A DNA stretch of 64,000 nt from contig NZ_CP015098.1 in the NCBI RefSeq assembly GCF_001611795.1, positions 5,828,001 to 5,892,000 of the forward strand, in the 5' to 3' direction. A program made the position numbers and the translations under genes. The notes beneath the pieces were generated by a model that was given only the letters and a program-made list of their open reading frames with translations, made no database searches and was not told where the DNA came from. This document shows, piece by piece, positions 63,102 through 64,000 of this stretch (positions within the stretch are counted from its first letter, which is position 1; each line of letters starts with the position of its first letter). The stretch comes from Streptomyces qaidamensis. Lineage in GTDB: Bacteria > Actinomycetota > Actinomycetes > Streptomycetales > Streptomycetaceae.

Positions 63102-64000
63102 GCTGGGCAAGAAGGACGAGTCCATGGACGCCGCCCCCAGCGTCACCGAGGTCGAGACGGTCGACGTCGCGACCGAGGAGGCGGCGGTGGCCGCGCTCGA
63201 CGCGCCGGCGGAGCGCGGTGAGCCGATCCTCCAGGTGCGCAACCTGGTCAAGCACTTCCCGCTGACCCAGGGCATCCTGTTCAAGCGTCAGGTCGGCGCG
63301 GTCAAGGCCGTGGACGGGATCTCCTTCGACCTCTACCAGGGCGAGACGCTCGGCATCGTGGGCGAGTCCGGCTGTGGCAAGTCCACGGTCGCCAAGCTGC
63401 TGATGATGCTGGAGAAGGCCACCGCGGGCGAGGTCTTCTACAAGGGCCAGGACATCACCAAGCTGTCCGGGCGGGCGCTGAAGGCGGTCCGCCGGAACAT
63501 CCAGATGGTGTTCCAGGACCCGTACACCTCGCTCAACCCCCGTATGACGGTGGGCGACATCATCGGGGAGACCTTCGAGATCCACCCCGAGGTGGCGCCG
63601 AAGGGCGACCGCCGCCGCAAGGTCCAGGACCTCCTGGACGTGGTCGGTCTCAACCCCGAGTACATCAACCGCTACCCGCACCAGTTCTCCGGCGGTCAGC
63701 GCCAGCGCATCGGCATCGCCCGCGGCCTGGCCCTGAACCCCGAGATCATCATCTGCGACGAGCCGGTCTCCGCGCTCGACGTGTCCGTTCAGGCGCAGGT
63801 CATCAACCTGATGGAGAAGCTCCAGGACGAGTTCAACCTGTCCTACCTCTTCATCGCGCACGACCTGTCGATCGTCCGGCACATCTCGGACCGCGTGGGC
63901 GTGATGTACCTCGGCAAGATGGCCGAGATCGGCACGGACACGGAGATCTACGACCACCCGACGCACCCCTACACCCAGGCGCTGCTGTCGGCCGTCCCGG
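63094..64000 (+). CDS. Oligopeptide ABC transporter ATPase (DppF/OppF type), cut by window end
   Basis: The first 302 residues of the second ATPase. An acidic N-terminal extension of about 45 residues (MDAAPSVTEVETVDVATEEA) precedes the conserved domain. Walker A is GESGCGKST, then QMVFQDPYTSLNP, the signature FSGGQRQRIGIARGL, Walker B EIIICDEPVSALD, and LFIAHDLSIVRHISD. The window ends within the C-terminal domain. ATG 63094 has AAGGAG upstream. Fifth gene of the operon. Confidence 0.93.
   Translation, partial: MAELGKKDESMDAAPSVTEVETVDVATEEAAVAALDAPAERGEPILQVRNLVKHFPLTQGILFKRQVGAVKAVDGISFDLYQGETLGIVGESGCGKSTVAKLLMMLEKATAGEVFYKGQDITKLSGRALKAVRRNIQMVFQDPYTSLNPRMTVGDIIGETFEIHPEVAPKGDRRRKVQDLLDVVGLNPEYINRYPHQFSGGQRQRIGIARGLALNPEIIICDEPVSALDVSVQAQVINLMEKLQDEFNLSYLFIAHDLSIVRHISDRVGVMYLGKMAEIGTDTEIYDHPTHPYTQALLSAVP

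Noticed and set aside
58400..64000. Naming the transporter bldK
   Set aside because: Neighbourhood suggests it, but binding protein comes first and a second similar operon exists beside bldK in S. coelicolor; sequence alone does not decide.

Overview
The window is chromosomal DNA of a Streptomyces-type actinobacterium. It is very GC-rich with strong G/C third positions, GTG starts are frequent, and the gene content is typical of the genus: a WhiB-like protein, SpoIIE phosphatases with ATP-binding partners, a DUF1707 protein, an MmpL exporter and TypA next to an oligopeptide ABC operon. No tRNA, rRNA, CRISPR array or insertion sequence was recognised. From memory, both flanks follow the S. coelicolor core order (SCO5040-SCO5062 on the left, SCO5103-SCO512x on the right). 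The accessory block sits where S. coelicolor carries the actinorhodin cluster.

Layout. 1-15 kb is core metabolism: a partial SpoIIE-type regulator, DUF402, class II and class I fumarases, DUF1707, WhiB-like, GlpX, DUF4245, nitroreductase, exonuclease VII, IspH, polyphosphate glucokinase, DUF6542 and YchF. 14.9-17.6 kb is a minus-strand surface operon: ECF sigma factor, DUF4397 exported protein, class F sortase, zinc-finger anti-sigma. 17.7-30.4 kb is an isorenieratene-type carotenoid cluster. It has a MerR/B12 (LitR/CarH-like) photoreceptor-regulator, crtY-crtT-crtU on the plus strand, and crtE-crtI-crtB-Rieske on the minus strand, with a photolyase and an SDR/DUF2867 protein upstream. 30.5-33.2 kb is an MmpL exporter divergent from a MarR regulator. 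33.3-42 kb is mixed accessory: subtilisin-like protease, DUF2283/DUF4258 pair, two-component system, serpin, DUF4190/septum-formation protein, GntR regulator. 42-48.6 kb holds small conserved genes, an anti-sigma-like ATPase and a multidomain SpoIIE phosphatase. 48.6-52.5 kb is an actinobacterial succinate dehydrogenase. 52.8-64 kb holds an orphan solute-binding lipoprotein, a small lipoprotein, TypA and a five-gene oligopeptide ABC operon cut by the window end.

How the genes fit together. The regulator at 17795 keeps the residues expected of an adenosylcobalamin light sensor, and a perfect 15-bp inverted repeat separates it from the ECF sigma gene. This suggests light control of the carotenoid genes and possibly of the sortase operon. 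CrtE, CrtI, CrtB, CrtY and CrtU together account for the route from prenyl diphosphates to an aromatic carotenoid. The photolyase next to them adds light-damage repair, but it has a single-base frameshift near its 3' end. Succinate dehydrogenase and two unrelated fumarases supply consecutive TCA steps.

Most unusual items: the B12 regulator with its operator; a secreted DUF4258 protein beside DUF2283 that looks like a toxin/antidote pair; a decayed triplicate of the class I fumarase 3' end; perfect 30-bp repeats inside the sortase; 14-bp iterons before crtY; 9-bp repeats between crtE and the frameshifted photolyase.
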